A stretch of 64,000 bases of DNA, from the NCBI GenBank assembly GCA_016703665.1, contig JADJBS010000020.1, forward strand, positions 186,001-250,000, written 5' to 3'. This document shows positions 8,387 to 17,335 of this stretch, one piece after another. Below the pieces are notes generated by a model that saw only the letters and a list, made by a program, of their open reading frames with translations, was not told the DNA's origin and ran no database searches. Origin of the DNA: Candidatus Defluviibacillus avedoerensis. GTDB lineage: Bacteria; Pseudomonadota; Gammaproteobacteria; Burkholderiales; Burkholderiaceae_C. The translations under genes and the position numbers were made by a program. The stretch's first letter is position 1. Every line of letters begins with the position of its first letter.

Positions 8387-9721
8387 TCAGCGCATGTCGA
8401 AAAGCTCTTGATGAAAGTGCTTTGCGTCAAAGCCTTGCGCTATCAGCCCCTTGCGGAGCGCACTGCCAAAGCCTATGGGGCCGCAAAACCACACGCCAGC
8501 CTCGCGCCACTGGGGCACCAGGTCCATTAACCGCTTTGCTGACAGCAAGCCATCTCGCTCGTCCACTAACACCTGCAAATCAACATGAGCAGCCAGCGCA
8601 TCAGCGCGCAGTTTGCCGATAGCAACATTGTCCAATTCGGCTGTGCAGTGAATCAGTGAGATTGGCTTGCTTCCCCGCTGGATGGACAACGCCTTCATTT
8701 GCGCAACAAAGGGCGTGATGCCAATTCCTGCCCCTATCCATATTTGCCGTCGTTGGGGCCCATCAAAATTAAACTTGCCGTAAGGGCCTTCAACTTCGGC
8801 AGATTGTCCCAGTTGCAACCGGCTTCCCAGACCCCGCGTGTAATCACCCAACTCCTTGATCAAGAACTGGACGTGCCCATCGCCGGTCCATGCTGACGCC
8901 ATGGTGAATGGATGAGCGCCTTCCGAAGGGTCGAGCGTGACGAATGCGAACTGACCCGCATCATGACCGGGCCAGCGCCCGCCTAGAAGAATCCCCACCG
9001 ACAGCGTATCCACCCCTGTAAACCGCTCTATCCTGTCCACCGTGCCCGTCACTTTTCGACGTTCACCCACCCGACGGATCAATACCACCCCAGCCGCGCC
9101 AGTGCCTGCCAACATAAGGGTCACCATCAACGGTGCCAGCCCTGTAGACCAATAGGTGAAGTTCATCAACACGATGGAGTGAAACTCCAGAACCAGATAC
9201 ACCACGGCCAGCAAACGGTGCGACAAGAAAAACCAGCGATAAGGGAAGCGTTTGATGAGTGCAATAGCAATCAAAACAACGGCAGCATAAAAAGCCCACT
9301 CGCCGACAGCTTCAGCGGCCCCGCGAAGGCTTTTCAACCATTGAAAAAAAGGCACGGTTTCAGACGCTGTTGGGTGCCGTCCACCAGGTAGGCGCGCCAT
9401 CAGTCCAAGTTTGCTCGCCCATTTGGGTGCTTCAACCAGAAGCCAGTGCCCAATGGACGCAGACAGCGTGCCAATACCCAGCCACCTGTGCAGGCGGTAC
9501 ATTTTGTCCAACCCACCCAACTGCGACTCGAACCACACGGGCCTGACTGCCAAAACCATGGCCACACTCATCATGCCGATGGCAAGTAGGCCGGTGTAGT
9601 TAATCAATGAATTGCGGGTGCTGGCCAGCGTCCGGCCATCGGTCAGAACCGGATCGACCAACAGCCAGTATCCCGTCAAGCCCAGTACCAAAGCCAGTAA
9701 CGCGCGTTGAATCTGCTTCAT
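8387..9721 (-). CDS. Ferric-reductase-like diheme transmembrane flavoprotein
   Basis: A 444-residue membrane oxidoreductase. The N-terminal half has about six hydrophobic segments and two histidine pairs, His78/His92 (HRWLGIGTL to GHWLL) and His168/His181 (SHRLLAVVYLVLEFH), the usual bis-histidine arrangement for two b hemes in the FRD/NOX superfamily. The C-terminal half is a ferredoxin-reductase module: FAD-binding HPFTMAS, the nucleotide-binding glycine segment IGAGIGITPFVAQM and the FCGP motif near the end. It would move electrons from NAD(P)H through FAD and heme to an acceptor on the other side of the membrane. It is the last gene on the minus strand below the cbb operon, 140 bases after fba, so co-transcription is uncertain. 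Confidence 0.85.
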   Translation of the reverse strand: MKQIQRALLALVLGLTGYWLLVDPVLTDGRTLASTRNSLINYTGLLAIGMMSVAMVLAVRPVWFESQLGGLDKMYRLHRWLGIGTLSASIGHWLLVEAPKWASKLGLMARLPGGRHPTASETVPFFQWLKSLRGAAEAVGEWAFYAAVVLIAIALIKRFPYRWFFLSHRLLAVVYLVLEFHSIVLMNFTYWSTGLAPLMVTLMLAGTGAAGVVLIRRVGERRKVTGTVDRIERFTGVDTLSVGILLGGRWPGHDAGQFAFVTLDPSEGAHPFTMASAWTGDGHVQFLIKELGDYTRGLGSRLQLGQSAEVEGPYGKFNFDGPQRRQIWIGAGIGITPFVAQMKALSIQRGSKPISLIHCTAELDNVAIGKLRADALAAHVDLQVLVDERDGLLSAKRLMDLVPQWREAGVWFCGPIGFGSALRKGLIAQGFDAKHFHQELFDMR

Positions 9722-9861
9722 TGTTGTCCTTCCCTGCCTTCCAGCGCAGTGCTCCCATCAAGCGGCATCTCGTCGCCTGAGTAAAGCGCTCAAAGTCAAC
9801 TGCTTGCGCTGGCGCAAGTAAAGGCTGATTCAGGCCAGTACCCAGCCTACTTCGTGCGCGG

Positions 9862-10869
9862 CTACACAGACAGGATTCTCGGCGCCATTCCCGCACACCC
9901 AAATGCCTCGTTGCGTGCAATGCAAATGTCTTTGGCCGCCGCAGTGGCTGCCTTCAAGAACTTGCGCGGGTCGAACTCTGAACGGTTCTCGGCCATCGAC
10001 TTGCGCATGGCACCGGTCATGGCCAGGCGGATATCGGTGTCGATGTTGATTTTGCGCACACCGTAGCGGATGCCCTGCTGGATTTCTTCCACGGGAACGC
10101 CGTAGGTTTCCTTCATGTCGCCGCCAAATTCTCGGATCACGGCCAGCCATTCTTGCGGCACGCTGGAACTGCCGTGCATCACCAGATGAGTATTCGGAAT
10201 GCTTTCGTGGATTTGACGGATGCGCTCAATCGCCAGGATGTCGCCCGTGGGTTTGCGGCTGAACTTGTAGGCACCGTGGCTGGTGCCAATGGCAATGGCC
10301 AGGGCGTCCACGCCGGTCTTGGCGACAAAGTCTGCGGCCTGCAACGGGTCGGTCAGCATCTGGTCATGGCTCAGGATACCCTCAGCGCCCACGCCGTCTT
10401 CTTCACCCGCTGTACCGGATTCGAGCGAACCCAGGCAGCCCAGCTCGCCTTCTACCGACACATCCACCGCGTGCGCCATCTCCACCACACGGCGGGTCAC
10501 GTCCACGTTGTAGTCGTAGCTGGCGGGTGTTTTGGCATCTTCCATGAGGCTGCCGTCCATCATCACGCTGGAGAACCCAGAGCGGATGGACCGTATGCAC
10601 ACCGCCGGGCTGGCACCGTGGTCTTGGTGCATGACGATGGGCAGATGAGGATACATCTCGATCGCGGCCTCGACCATCTTGCGCAGAAAAGGCTCGCCCG
10701 CGTAAGAGCGCGCGCCCGCCGAAGCTTGCAGGATCACCGGGCTGTTGGTCTTGTCAGCCGCCTGCATGATGGCCTGGATTTGCTCCAGGTTGTTGACATT
10801 GAAAGCGGGCACGCCATAGCTGTGTTCAGCAGCGTGGTCTAGCACGTGGCGCAGGGAAACGAGTGCCAT
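9862..10869 (-). CDS. cbbA: Class II fructose-bisphosphate aldolase (CBB cycle)
   Basis: Condenses dihydroxyacetone phosphate with glyceraldehyde-3-phosphate (or erythrose-4-phosphate) in the Calvin cycle. The 335-residue protein has the zinc site HQDHG (81-85), VEGELGCLG (139-147), VMHGSSS (230-236) and VRKINIDTD (271-279). Calvin-type class II aldolases usually end about 20 residues later with a LxxMAxRYxxGEL-like tail. Here the frame stops after CAGMAPRILSV and no other frame restores a clear tail. It is the seventh gene of the minus-strand cbb operon, 24 bases after the phosphoglycolate phosphatase gene. Confidence 0.93.
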   Translation of the reverse strand: MALVSLRHVLDHAAEHSYGVPAFNVNNLEQIQAIMQAADKTNSPVILQASAGARSYAGEPFLRKMVEAAIEMYPHLPIVMHQDHGASPAVCIRSIRSGFSSVMMDGSLMEDAKTPASYDYNVDVTRRVVEMAHAVDVSVEGELGCLGSLESGTAGEEDGVGAEGILSHDQMLTDPLQAADFVAKTGVDALAIAIGTSHGAYKFSRKPTGDILAIERIRQIHESIPNTHLVMHGSSSVPQEWLAVIREFGGDMKETYGVPVEEIQQGIRYGVRKINIDTDIRLAMTGAMRKSMAENRSEFDPRKFLKAATAAAKDICIARNEAFGCAGMAPRILSV

Positions 10870-10893
10870 AAAGAGGTCTCCAGATGAACGTAG

Positions 10894-11571
10894 TCAAAGT
10901 AAACAAGAAAAATCTGAGATCAAACTATCCGGCTCGCTGGCAAGGATGGGTTGGCCCATGTTGTAGCCATAGGGCACCAGCCAAACAGGAACAGCGGCGG
11001 CGCGGGCGGTGGCCACATCGATGGACGAGTCGCCAATGAACAGCGCGCGATCGCGGTGCACGCCAAAGTGGTCCAGGCAATCGACGACGCCCGCCGGGTC
11101 TGGCTTTTTTTGGGGCAAGCTGTCACCCGATATCACACGGTCCAGCATGGGCAGCAGGCCATGTGCCGCCAGCACGCGCTGGGTGTAACGCGACTCTTTG
11201 TTCGTCACCACCGCCAGCTTGACGCCACGCGCCCGAAGCAGGTGCAAAGTCTCGATCACATGGGGGTACAAGCGGCTGCGCGTACCACAGCGTTGGATGT
11301 AGCAGCGCTCAAACTCCTCGCGAGCCAGCTGCAAAGATGACGCCGCGCGCACCACCGACACCGTTGTGCCGCCCTGTTGCGCCAGGGCCTGCACCAGCAG
11401 CTCTTGCGTGCCGTGGCCAATCCAGCGCTCTACCTGTGCCTGATTGCTTGGCGGCAGGTTGAATCGCCTCAGGGTGTCGTTCAGCGCATCGGTGATTTCT
11501 GGCGCCGTTTCGATCAAGGTACCGTCCAGGTCGAACAGCATCAGATCAAAGCGCCTCATCGTCGCATTCAC
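10894..11571 (-). CDS. cbbZ: Phosphoglycolate phosphatase
   Basis: A 225-residue HAD hydrolase that removes 2-phosphoglycolate formed by RuBisCO's oxygenase side reaction. HAD motifs are in order: FDLDGTLIET (motif I), VVTNKE (motif II), KKPDP with its lysine (motif III) and FIGDSSIDVATARAA (motif IV). The start overlaps the transketolase stop by ATGA (11568-11571), showing translational coupling inside the cbb operon. A second methionine at residue 5 could also serve as start. Position and motifs support CbbZ rather than a housekeeping Gph. Confidence 0.92.
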   Translation of the reverse strand: MNATMRRFDLMLFDLDGTLIETAPEITDALNDTLRRFNLPPSNQAQVERWIGHGTQELLVQALAQQGGTTVSVVRAASSLQLAREEFERCYIQRCGTRSRLYPHVIETLHLLRARGVKLAVVTNKESRYTQRVLAAHGLLPMLDRVISGDSLPQKKPDPAGVVDCLDHFGVHRDRALFIGDSSIDVATARAAAVPVWLVPYGYNMGQPILASEPDSLISDFSCLL

Positions 11572-13616
11572 TTCGGCGAGCTTTCCAACAGTTCGGCCAC
11601 TGCCTGCACCACCGCATTGGCCGTGATGCCGAAATGCGCGTACAGGTCTTTGGCTGGCGCCGATTCACCAAAGCCTGGCATCCCAACTACCTTGCCGCTG
11701 CGCCCGACGTATTTGCGCCAGAAGTCTGGCTGCGCCGCCTCAATGGCCACGGCAGGTAGGCTCAGAGGAAGCACGTCGTTCTGATAGGCCACGCTTTGGC
11801 GGTCAAAGCGATTCGTGCATGGCATGGACACCACCCGTGTGGCAATGCCCAGTTTGGCCAGGTGAGCCTGCGCCTGCATCGCCAGTTCCAACTCAGACCC
11901 GGTAGACACAATGGCGGCTCGCGCCTGCGGCATGTCGAACAGCACATACCCGCCGCGGCGGATGCCCTCGACCTGATTCAACTTGGACATGGCGGGCAGG
12001 TTCTGGCGCGACAGGCACAGCGCGCTGGGGCCATCGTTGCGCTCCACTGCGCAAGCCCAGGCGACGGCCGTTTCCAGCCCGTCGGCCGGACGCCAGGTGT
12101 CCAGGTTCGGGATGATGCGCAGGCTGGGCACATGCTCCACACTCTGGTGGGTGGGGCCGTCTTCGCCAAGGCCAATGCTGTCATGGGTGAACACATGAAT
12201 CACGCGCCGCTTCATGAGCGCTGCCATGCGGATCGCGTTGCGGCTGTAGTCGCTGAAGGTGAGGAAGGTGCCCCCAAAAGGGATAAATCCCCCATGCAAG
12301 GCTAGACCGTTCATGATGGCAGCCATGCCGAATTCGCGCACGCCGTAAGACAGGTAGTTGCCGCCCTGGAACTGGCCGTTTGCATCCACGCCTGCCTTGG
12401 TGCAGCCTTTGAAGTTGGTCAGGTTGGAACCCGTTAGGTCAGCCGAGCCACCCAGAAATTCGGGCAGCAGTGGACTGAGCATGTCCAGCGCATTCTGGCT
12501 GGCTTTGCGGGTGGCAACGGCGTCCGTCCTGGCCGAGACCGCCTCAAGGATGCCCGGCAATTTGTCGCCCAAGGCTGCAGGCAATTGCCCCGCCATGCGA
12601 CGCTCTAGTTCCGCCGCCAGCGCTGGGTATTGGTCGCGGTAAGCCACACAGGCCTGATTCCACTCACTGTGCGCGCGTGCGCCGCGTGCCACAGCGCTCC
12701 AGGCCTGGGCGATGTCCGAAGGGATGACAAAAGGCGGCTCAGTCCAGCCCAGGTTTACACGCGTCGCAGCCACCTCGGCAGCACCCAGTGCTGCGCCGTG
12801 CACGTCATGCCCGCCTGCCTTGTTGGGCGAACCTTGGCCGATCACGGTTTTGCAGCAGATCAGCGTGGGCTTGCCGCTGGGCAATGCCGCTTGCGCTTTG
12901 GCTTGCTGGATGGCCGCATCCACGGCCAATGCGTTGTGGCCGTCAACACCTGCGATCACGTTCCAGCCGTAGGCCGCAAAGCGCGCGGGCGTGTCGTCGG
13001 TGAACCAGCCCTCAACATGGCCGTCAATCGATATACCGTTGTCGTCCCAAAACGCAATCAGCTTGGACAACTGCCAGGTGCCAGCCAGCGAGCAGGCTTC
13101 GTGGCTGATGCCCTCCATCAAGCAGCCGTCGCCCATGAAGGCATAGGTGAAGTGGTCCACCACCGCATGGTCTGGGCGGTTGAACTCTATCGCCAGCAGC
13201 TTCTCGGCCAGCGCCATGCCGACTGCATTGCTGATGCCCTGCCCCAGCGGGCCGGTGGTGGTCTCGACACCCGGCGTCACGTCTACCTCGGGGTGACCGG
13301 GGGTTTTGCTGTGAAGCTGGCGAAAGTTCTTCAGCTCGCTCATGGGTAACTCGTAGCCCGTGAGATGCAGCAGCGCATACAGCAGCATGGAGCCGTGGCC
13401 GTTGGACAGCACAAAGCGGTCGCGGTTATGCCACTGCGGATCACGCGGGTTGTGCTTGAGGTGGCGGTGCCACAGCACCTGGGCAATGTCTGCCATGCCC
13501 ATGGGCGCGCCGGGGTGGCCGGACTTGGCCTGCTCTACAGCGTCCACCGCCAGCATGCGCACGGCATTGGCCATGCGGCGGTTGAGGTCGGGGGATTCGT
13601 GCGTTGAAATTGTCAT
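11568..13616 (-). CDS. cbbT: Transketolase
   Basis: A full-length 682-residue thiamine-diphosphate enzyme that shuffles two-carbon units in regeneration of ribulose bisphosphate. Visible motifs are the N-terminal GHPGAPMGMADIAQVLW, SNGHGSMLLYALLHL, the ThDP/metal segment GDGCLMEGISHEACSLAG and, in the pyrimidine domain, FMAAI-type and THDSIGLGEDGPTHQ sequences. It sits 14 bases after prk and overlaps cbbZ. Encoded inside a Calvin operon, it is the autotrophic CbbT copy; a separate housekeeping tkt probably exists elsewhere. Confidence 0.96.
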   Translation of the reverse strand: MTISTHESPDLNRRMANAVRMLAVDAVEQAKSGHPGAPMGMADIAQVLWHRHLKHNPRDPQWHNRDRFVLSNGHGSMLLYALLHLTGYELPMSELKNFRQLHSKTPGHPEVDVTPGVETTTGPLGQGISNAVGMALAEKLLAIEFNRPDHAVVDHFTYAFMGDGCLMEGISHEACSLAGTWQLSKLIAFWDDNGISIDGHVEGWFTDDTPARFAAYGWNVIAGVDGHNALAVDAAIQQAKAQAALPSGKPTLICCKTVIGQGSPNKAGGHDVHGAALGAAEVAATRVNLGWTEPPFVIPSDIAQAWSAVARGARAHSEWNQACVAYRDQYPALAAELERRMAGQLPAALGDKLPGILEAVSARTDAVATRKASQNALDMLSPLLPEFLGGSADLTGSNLTNFKGCTKAGVDANGQFQGGNYLSYGVREFGMAAIMNGLALHGGFIPFGGTFLTFSDYSRNAIRMAALMKRRVIHVFTHDSIGLGEDGPTHQSVEHVPSLRIIPNLDTWRPADGLETAVAWACAVERNDGPSALCLSRQNLPAMSKLNQVEGIRRGGYVLFDMPQARAAIVSTGSELELAMQAQAHLAKLGIATRVVSMPCTNRFDRQSVAYQNDVLPLSLPAVAIEAAQPDFWRKYVGRSGKVVGMPGFGESAPAKDLYAHFGITANAVVQAVAELLESSPK

Positions 13617-13630
13617 GGTGTTCCCCTTGA

Positions 13631-14515
13631 TCAGTTCAAACCCATGGCGCGTTTACGTCTTTCGACCATTCGCCAGATGAAGGGCGTGAAGATCAGCTGC
13701 ATCGCCAGTTCCATCTTGCCGCCGGGCACCACGATGGTGTTGGCTCGGCTCATGAAGCTGTCGTGGATCATGCTGAGCAGGTACTGAAAATCAATGCCCT
13801 TGGGCTTGGCGAAGCGGATCACCACCATGCTCTCATCCGGCGACGGAATATCGCGCGAGATGAAGGGGTTGGACGTGTCCACCATGGGCACGCGCTGGAA
13901 GTTGACATGGGTGTGGTTGAACTGCGGGCAGATGTAGTTCACGTAATCGGGCATGCGGCGCAGGATGGTGTCGGTGACGGCCTCGGTGCTGTAGCCGCGC
14001 TTGGATTTGTCGCGGTAGAGCTTTTGAATCCACTCCAGGTTGATGACGGGCACCACGCCAATCAGCAAGTCGGGGTGCTGGGCGATGTTGACTTCGGGCG
14101 TCACCACCGCGCCGTGCAGGCCTTCGTAGAACAGCAGATCGGTGCCGTCGGGCACGGCCTCCCACGGCGTGAAGGTGCCGGGGTCTTGTTTGTAGGGGGC
14201 GGCCTCCTCCGCATCGTGCAGGTATTTGCGGCGTTGCCCGGTGCCGCTTTGGGCGTAGTCGCGAAACAGCGCCTCCAGTTCGGGGAACAGGTTGTTGTCT
14301 GGCCCGAAGTGGCTGAAGTGCTGGTTGCCTTGTGCCTCGGCTTCGGCAGCCTTGGTCTTCATGGCTTTGCGGTCGAAGCGGTGAAAGCTGTCGCCCTCGA
14401 TCACGGCGGCGTTGACGCCTTCGCGGCGAAAGATGTTCTCGAAGGTGCGGGTCACCGAGGTGGTGCCCGCACCGCTGGAGCCGGTGATGGCGATGATGGG
14501 GTGGCGTTCAGACAT
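13631..14515 (-). CDS. cbbP: Phosphoribulokinase
   Basis: Makes ribulose-1,5-bisphosphate, the RuBisCO substrate, from ribulose-5-phosphate and ATP. At 294 residues it is the short proteobacterial type. The P-loop is GSSGAGTTSV (12-21); further family sequences include EGDSFHRFDR, FYEGLHGAV and the YKQDPGTFTPW segment. Together with cbbM it proves a complete Calvin cycle signature. It lies between fbp and tkt; an intergenic stretch upstream (14516-14628) holds a dispersed repeat. Confidence 0.96.
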   Translation of the reverse strand: MSERHPIIAITGSSGAGTTSVTRTFENIFRREGVNAAVIEGDSFHRFDRKAMKTKAAEAEAQGNQHFSHFGPDNNLFPELEALFRDYAQSGTGQRRKYLHDAEEAAPYKQDPGTFTPWEAVPDGTDLLFYEGLHGAVVTPEVNIAQHPDLLIGVVPVINLEWIQKLYRDKSKRGYSTEAVTDTILRRMPDYVNYICPQFNHTHVNFQRVPMVDTSNPFISRDIPSPDESMVVIRFAKPKGIDFQYLLSMIHDSFMSRANTIVVPGGKMELAMQLIFTPFIWRMVERRKRAMGLN

Positions 14516-14543
14516 GGTATGTCCCTCTGGAAGTAAAAAATCT

Positions 14544-14607
14544 TGCTATAAATGCCTTTTACGGCATATCTGTATTGCTTTGATAGCTATATCTTTGGTA
14601 GCAATAC
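14544..14607 (-). repeat. Short dispersed AT-rich repeat, copy 1 (prk-fbp gap)
   Basis: On the minus strand this stretch contains an ATAGCTAT palindrome and then an ATATGCCGT core followed by AAAAGGCATTTATAGC. The same core followed by AACAGG occurs at 20223-20233. It is AT-rich compared with the genes on both sides and has short self-complementary parts. It lies inside the cbb operon between fbp and prk, so it could act on the mRNA. Confidence 0.45.
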
Positions 14608-14628
14608 GAAGAAGCCAAAGCGGGCGAA

Positions 14629-15729
14629 TCAATCCCGAAACAGGCTTCTCTCAGTAAACAGCGGGTTGTATTCGTCCTGGCGCTGGGGCTCTGCGTGGTA
14701 GCGCTCGATGCGCTCGACCTCGTTCTTGGAGCCAAACACCAGGCCAATGCGCTGGTGCAGCTGGGTGGGCTGCACGGTCAGCATGGGTTCGCGCCCGGTG
14801 CTGGCCCGCCCACCGGCTTGTTCGATGATGAAGCCGATGGGGTTGGCCTCGTACAGCAGCCGCAGGCGGCCGGGTTTGCTCGGGTCTTTGGTGTCGCGCG
14901 GGTACATGAACACACCGCCGCGCATGAGGATGCGGTGGGCTTCGGCCACCATGCTGGCGATCCAGCGCATGTTGAAGTCTTTGCCGCGTGTGCCAGGTTT
15001 GCCCGCCAGGCATTCGTCCACATAGCGCTTGACGGGTGCCTCCCAAAACCGGCTGTTGGACGCGTTGATGGCAAATTCTTGCGTGTCCTCAGGCACCTTC
15101 AGGGCCGGGTGGGTCAGCATGAACTGGCCCAGGTTCGGGTCCAGCGTGAATCCAGCGACGCCATTGCCCACGCTCAGCACAAACATGGTGGTGGGGCCAT
15201 ACAGGGCATAGCCCGCAGCCAACTGCTGGGTGCCGGGCTGCATAAAGTCGGCCTCGACCACATCGCGGCCAGAGTCGATCACGTCTTGCGGCGCACGCAA
15301 GATAGAGAAGATGGAGCCCACCGTCACGTTCACGTCGATATTGCTGGAGCCATCCAGCGGGTCAAACACCAGCAGGTATTTGCCGCGTTGCTGCGTGGCC
15401 GGGATCTGGTAGGGGTGGTCCATCTCCTCTGATGCCATGCCCGCCAGGTGACCGCCCCACTCTGTCATCTGGGTGAAGTATTCGTTGCTGATCACGTCCA
15501 GCTTCTTTTGCTGCTCGCCTTGCACATTGACGGTGGTAGCCACGTCAGGATCGCCCGCCGGGTTGCCCAGCACGCCGCCCAGCTCGCCAAAGGCCACCGA
15601 GCGTGCGATGGCCTTGCAGGCCAGGGCCACGTCGAGCAGCAAGGCGTTGAAGTCGCCACTGGCGCCGGGGAAGCGGCGGCGTTGTTCGATCAGGTATTGC
15701 GTCAGGGTGAAGCGGCGGCGCATGGTCAT
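14629..15729 (-). CDS. cbbF: Class I fructose-1,6-bisphosphatase
   Basis: Hydrolyses fructose-1,6-bisphosphate in the regeneration phase of the Calvin cycle. The 366-residue protein has the metal-binding FDPLDGSSNIDVN signature of class I enzymes, MASEEMDHPYQIP before it, and the substrate-site region GGVFMYPRD downstream. The ATG at 15723 two codons inside is an alternative start. It lies 35 bases after rpe in the cbb operon. Confidence 0.95.
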   Translation of the reverse strand: MTMRRRFTLTQYLIEQRRRFPGASGDFNALLLDVALACKAIARSVAFGELGGVLGNPAGDPDVATTVNVQGEQQKKLDVISNEYFTQMTEWGGHLAGMASEEMDHPYQIPATQQRGKYLLVFDPLDGSSNIDVNVTVGSIFSILRAPQDVIDSGRDVVEADFMQPGTQQLAAGYALYGPTTMFVLSVGNGVAGFTLDPNLGQFMLTHPALKVPEDTQEFAINASNSRFWEAPVKRYVDECLAGKPGTRGKDFNMRWIASMVAEAHRILMRGGVFMYPRDTKDPSKPGRLRLLYEANPIGFIIEQAGGRASTGREPMLTVQPTQLHQRIGLVFGSKNEVERIERYHAEPQRQDEYNPLFTERSLFRD

Positions 15730-15764
15730 GGTGGGTCTCGCAGGAGTTTTGGTATTCAGGTTGA

Positions 15765-16454
15765 TCAGAGTGACTGGGCCGCGGTGCGCAGGGCTTGCAT
15801 CACGGTGCGGTAGCCCCCATCGGCATCGGGCGCGCCAAACACCGCGCTGCCGGCCACGCAGGTGTCAGCCCCGGCGGCGACGATGCGCGCGATGTTGTCG
15901 GTCTTGACGCCGCCGTCCACTTCCAGCCAGATGTCACGCCCCGTACTGGCACGGTAGGCGTCGATCTGCTGGCGCACCTGCCGCAGCTTGGGGATGGTGC
16001 TGTCGATAAACGCCTGCCCGCCAAAGCCGGGGTTCACGCTCATCAGCAGCACAATGTCCAGGCGGTCCCACACATGGTCCAGCACCGCCAGCGGCGTGGC
16101 GGGGTTGAGCACCAGCCCGGCCTTGCAGCCGTGGTCGCGGATCAATTGCAGCGTGCGGTCCACATGGCGCGAGGCCTCGGGGTGAAAGGTGATGAGGTTG
16201 GCCCCGGCCTTGGCAAACAAGGGGATCAACGCGTCCACGGGCTCCACCATCAAATGCACATCGATGGGGATCGTCACATGCGGCCGGATGGCCGCGCACA
16301 CCTGGGGGCCGATGGTGAGGTTGGGCACATAGTGGTTGTCCATCACATCAAAGTGCACCAGGTCCGCACCCGCCGCCTCGATGGCGCGCACCTCTTCGCC
16401 CAGGCGGGCAAAGTCGGCAGACAGGATTGAAGGAGCAAGGCGTAGCGTGTTCAT
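15765..16454 (-). CDS. rpe: Ribulose-phosphate 3-epimerase
   Basis: Interconverts xylulose-5-phosphate and ribulose-5-phosphate. The start at 16454 (MNTLRLAPSILSADFARLGE) is chosen because it overlaps the cbbY stop by ATGA (16451-16454) and matches the family N-terminus exactly; the frame upstream is only an extension through cbbY. The 229-residue TIM barrel shows VHFDVMDNHYVPNLTIGP, DVHLMVEP, FHPEAS, MSVNPGFGGQ and LEVDGGV, which carry the metal and phosphate ligands. Likely CbbE of this operon. Confidence 0.95.
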   Translation of the reverse strand: MNTLRLAPSILSADFARLGEEVRAIEAAGADLVHFDVMDNHYVPNLTIGPQVCAAIRPHVTIPIDVHLMVEPVDALIPLFAKAGANLITFHPEASRHVDRTLQLIRDHGCKAGLVLNPATPLAVLDHVWDRLDIVLLMSVNPGFGGQAFIDSTIPKLRQVRQQIDAYRASTGRDIWLEVDGGVKTDNIARIVAAGADTCVAGSAVFGAPDADGGYRTVMQALRTAAQSL

Positions 16455-17212
16455 CGTGCGGCTTTCAAAGCAAGGGGTTTCTTGGCCTGCAGGTGTTGTG
16501 CATGCCACTGCATCAAGGTGTCTAAGTTGACCTGGCGCAGATCTGGCACCACACGCAGCGCCTGGGCAAAGTCGTGGTGCAGTGTGTAGTGCGTGGGCGT
16601 GAGGATGGTGGCAATGCCTGCCGCAGTGGCCGCCTGCAAGCCATTGCCCGAATCCTCAAAGGCTAGGCACTGGCTGGCACCCAGCTGCATGGCCTGCAGC
16701 ATTTGCAGGTACACCTGGGGGTGCGGCTTTTTGATGGGCGCGGTGGAGGCATCCCCAATGGCGGTGAAATTGAGGCGCCAGTCTGGCCCCATGGCCTTGC
16801 GCAGCAAAGCGGCGATGTTGACCGGCGAGGTGGTGGTGGCAATGGCCAGTTGCAGGCCTTGGGCCAGTGCCTCGTGGATCAAGTCCAGCACCCCAGGGCG
16901 CAAGACCACACCGCCCGCGTTGACCGTGGCCTCGTAGTGAGCGGTCTTGAGTTCGTGGAGTTGGTTGATCGTGTCCTGCATGGCCTGACCGTCCAGCGCG
17001 CGCATGTCAGGTTGGGTCTGCAACCAGTAGTGGCGAATGCGCTCTTTGCCACCAGAAATCTCCAGCAGCTCGGTATAGAGCGCCTCGCTCCAGTGCCAGG
17101 CCAGGCCCAGTTCGGCAAAGGCATGGTTGAAGGCGGCCAGGTGCGCGCTTTCGGTGTCGGCCAGGGTGCCGTCCACATCAAAAATCAAGGCTTGTAGCGC
17201 GCTCGCGGTCAT
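16451..17212 (-). CDS. cbbY: CbbY, HAD-family xylulose-1,5-bisphosphate-type phosphatase
   Basis: First gene of the minus-strand cbb operon. The 253-residue HAD protein has motif I FDVDGTLADTESAHLAAFN, a cap domain, IATTTSP, KKPHPQVYL and FEDSGNGLQAA. CbbY proteins remove misfire products such as xylulose-1,5-bisphosphate that block RuBisCO. The start at 17212 lies 123 bases from cbbR, which is divergent, and this gap carries the palindromes that probably bind CbbR. It overlaps rpe by four bases. Confidence 0.92.
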   Translation of the reverse strand: MTASALQALIFDVDGTLADTESAHLAAFNHAFAELGLAWHWSEALYTELLEISGGKERIRHYWLQTQPDMRALDGQAMQDTINQLHELKTAHYEATVNAGGVVLRPGVLDLIHEALAQGLQLAIATTTSPVNIAALLRKAMGPDWRLNFTAIGDASTAPIKKPHPQVYLQMLQAMQLGASQCLAFEDSGNGLQAATAAGIATILTPTHYTLHHDFAQALRVVPDLRQVNLDTLMQWHAQHLQAKKPLALKAAR

Positions 17213-17278
17213 TCAGGTCTCTCCGTTTATGGTCCCGTTGTCGGGGTCTGGATTGACTTTAGGTTTTCGAACGTATAA

Positions 17279-17323
17279 ATTCAAATCACGTTTATTTGAA
17301 TAATCATCAGTTTTGTCTGATGA
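17279..17323. promoter_or_regulatory. Two adjacent perfect inverted repeats between cbbY and cbbR, candidate CbbR operator
   Basis: ATTCAAAT (17279-17286) is repeated inverted as ATTTGAAT (17294-17301) with a 7-base spacer. Three bases further, TCATCAG (17304-17310) is repeated inverted as CTGATGA (17317-17323) with a 6-base spacer. LysR-type regulators usually bind interrupted dyads in the gap between their own gene and the divergent target; this gap fits that arrangement. ATTTGAAT recurs upstream of cbbM (21197-21204). Confidence 0.65.
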
Positions 17324-17335
17324 CTTTTACCCACC

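Noticed and set aside
13763..14536. 257-codon plus-strand frame opposite prk
   Set aside because: Antisense to phosphoribulokinase and without motifs.
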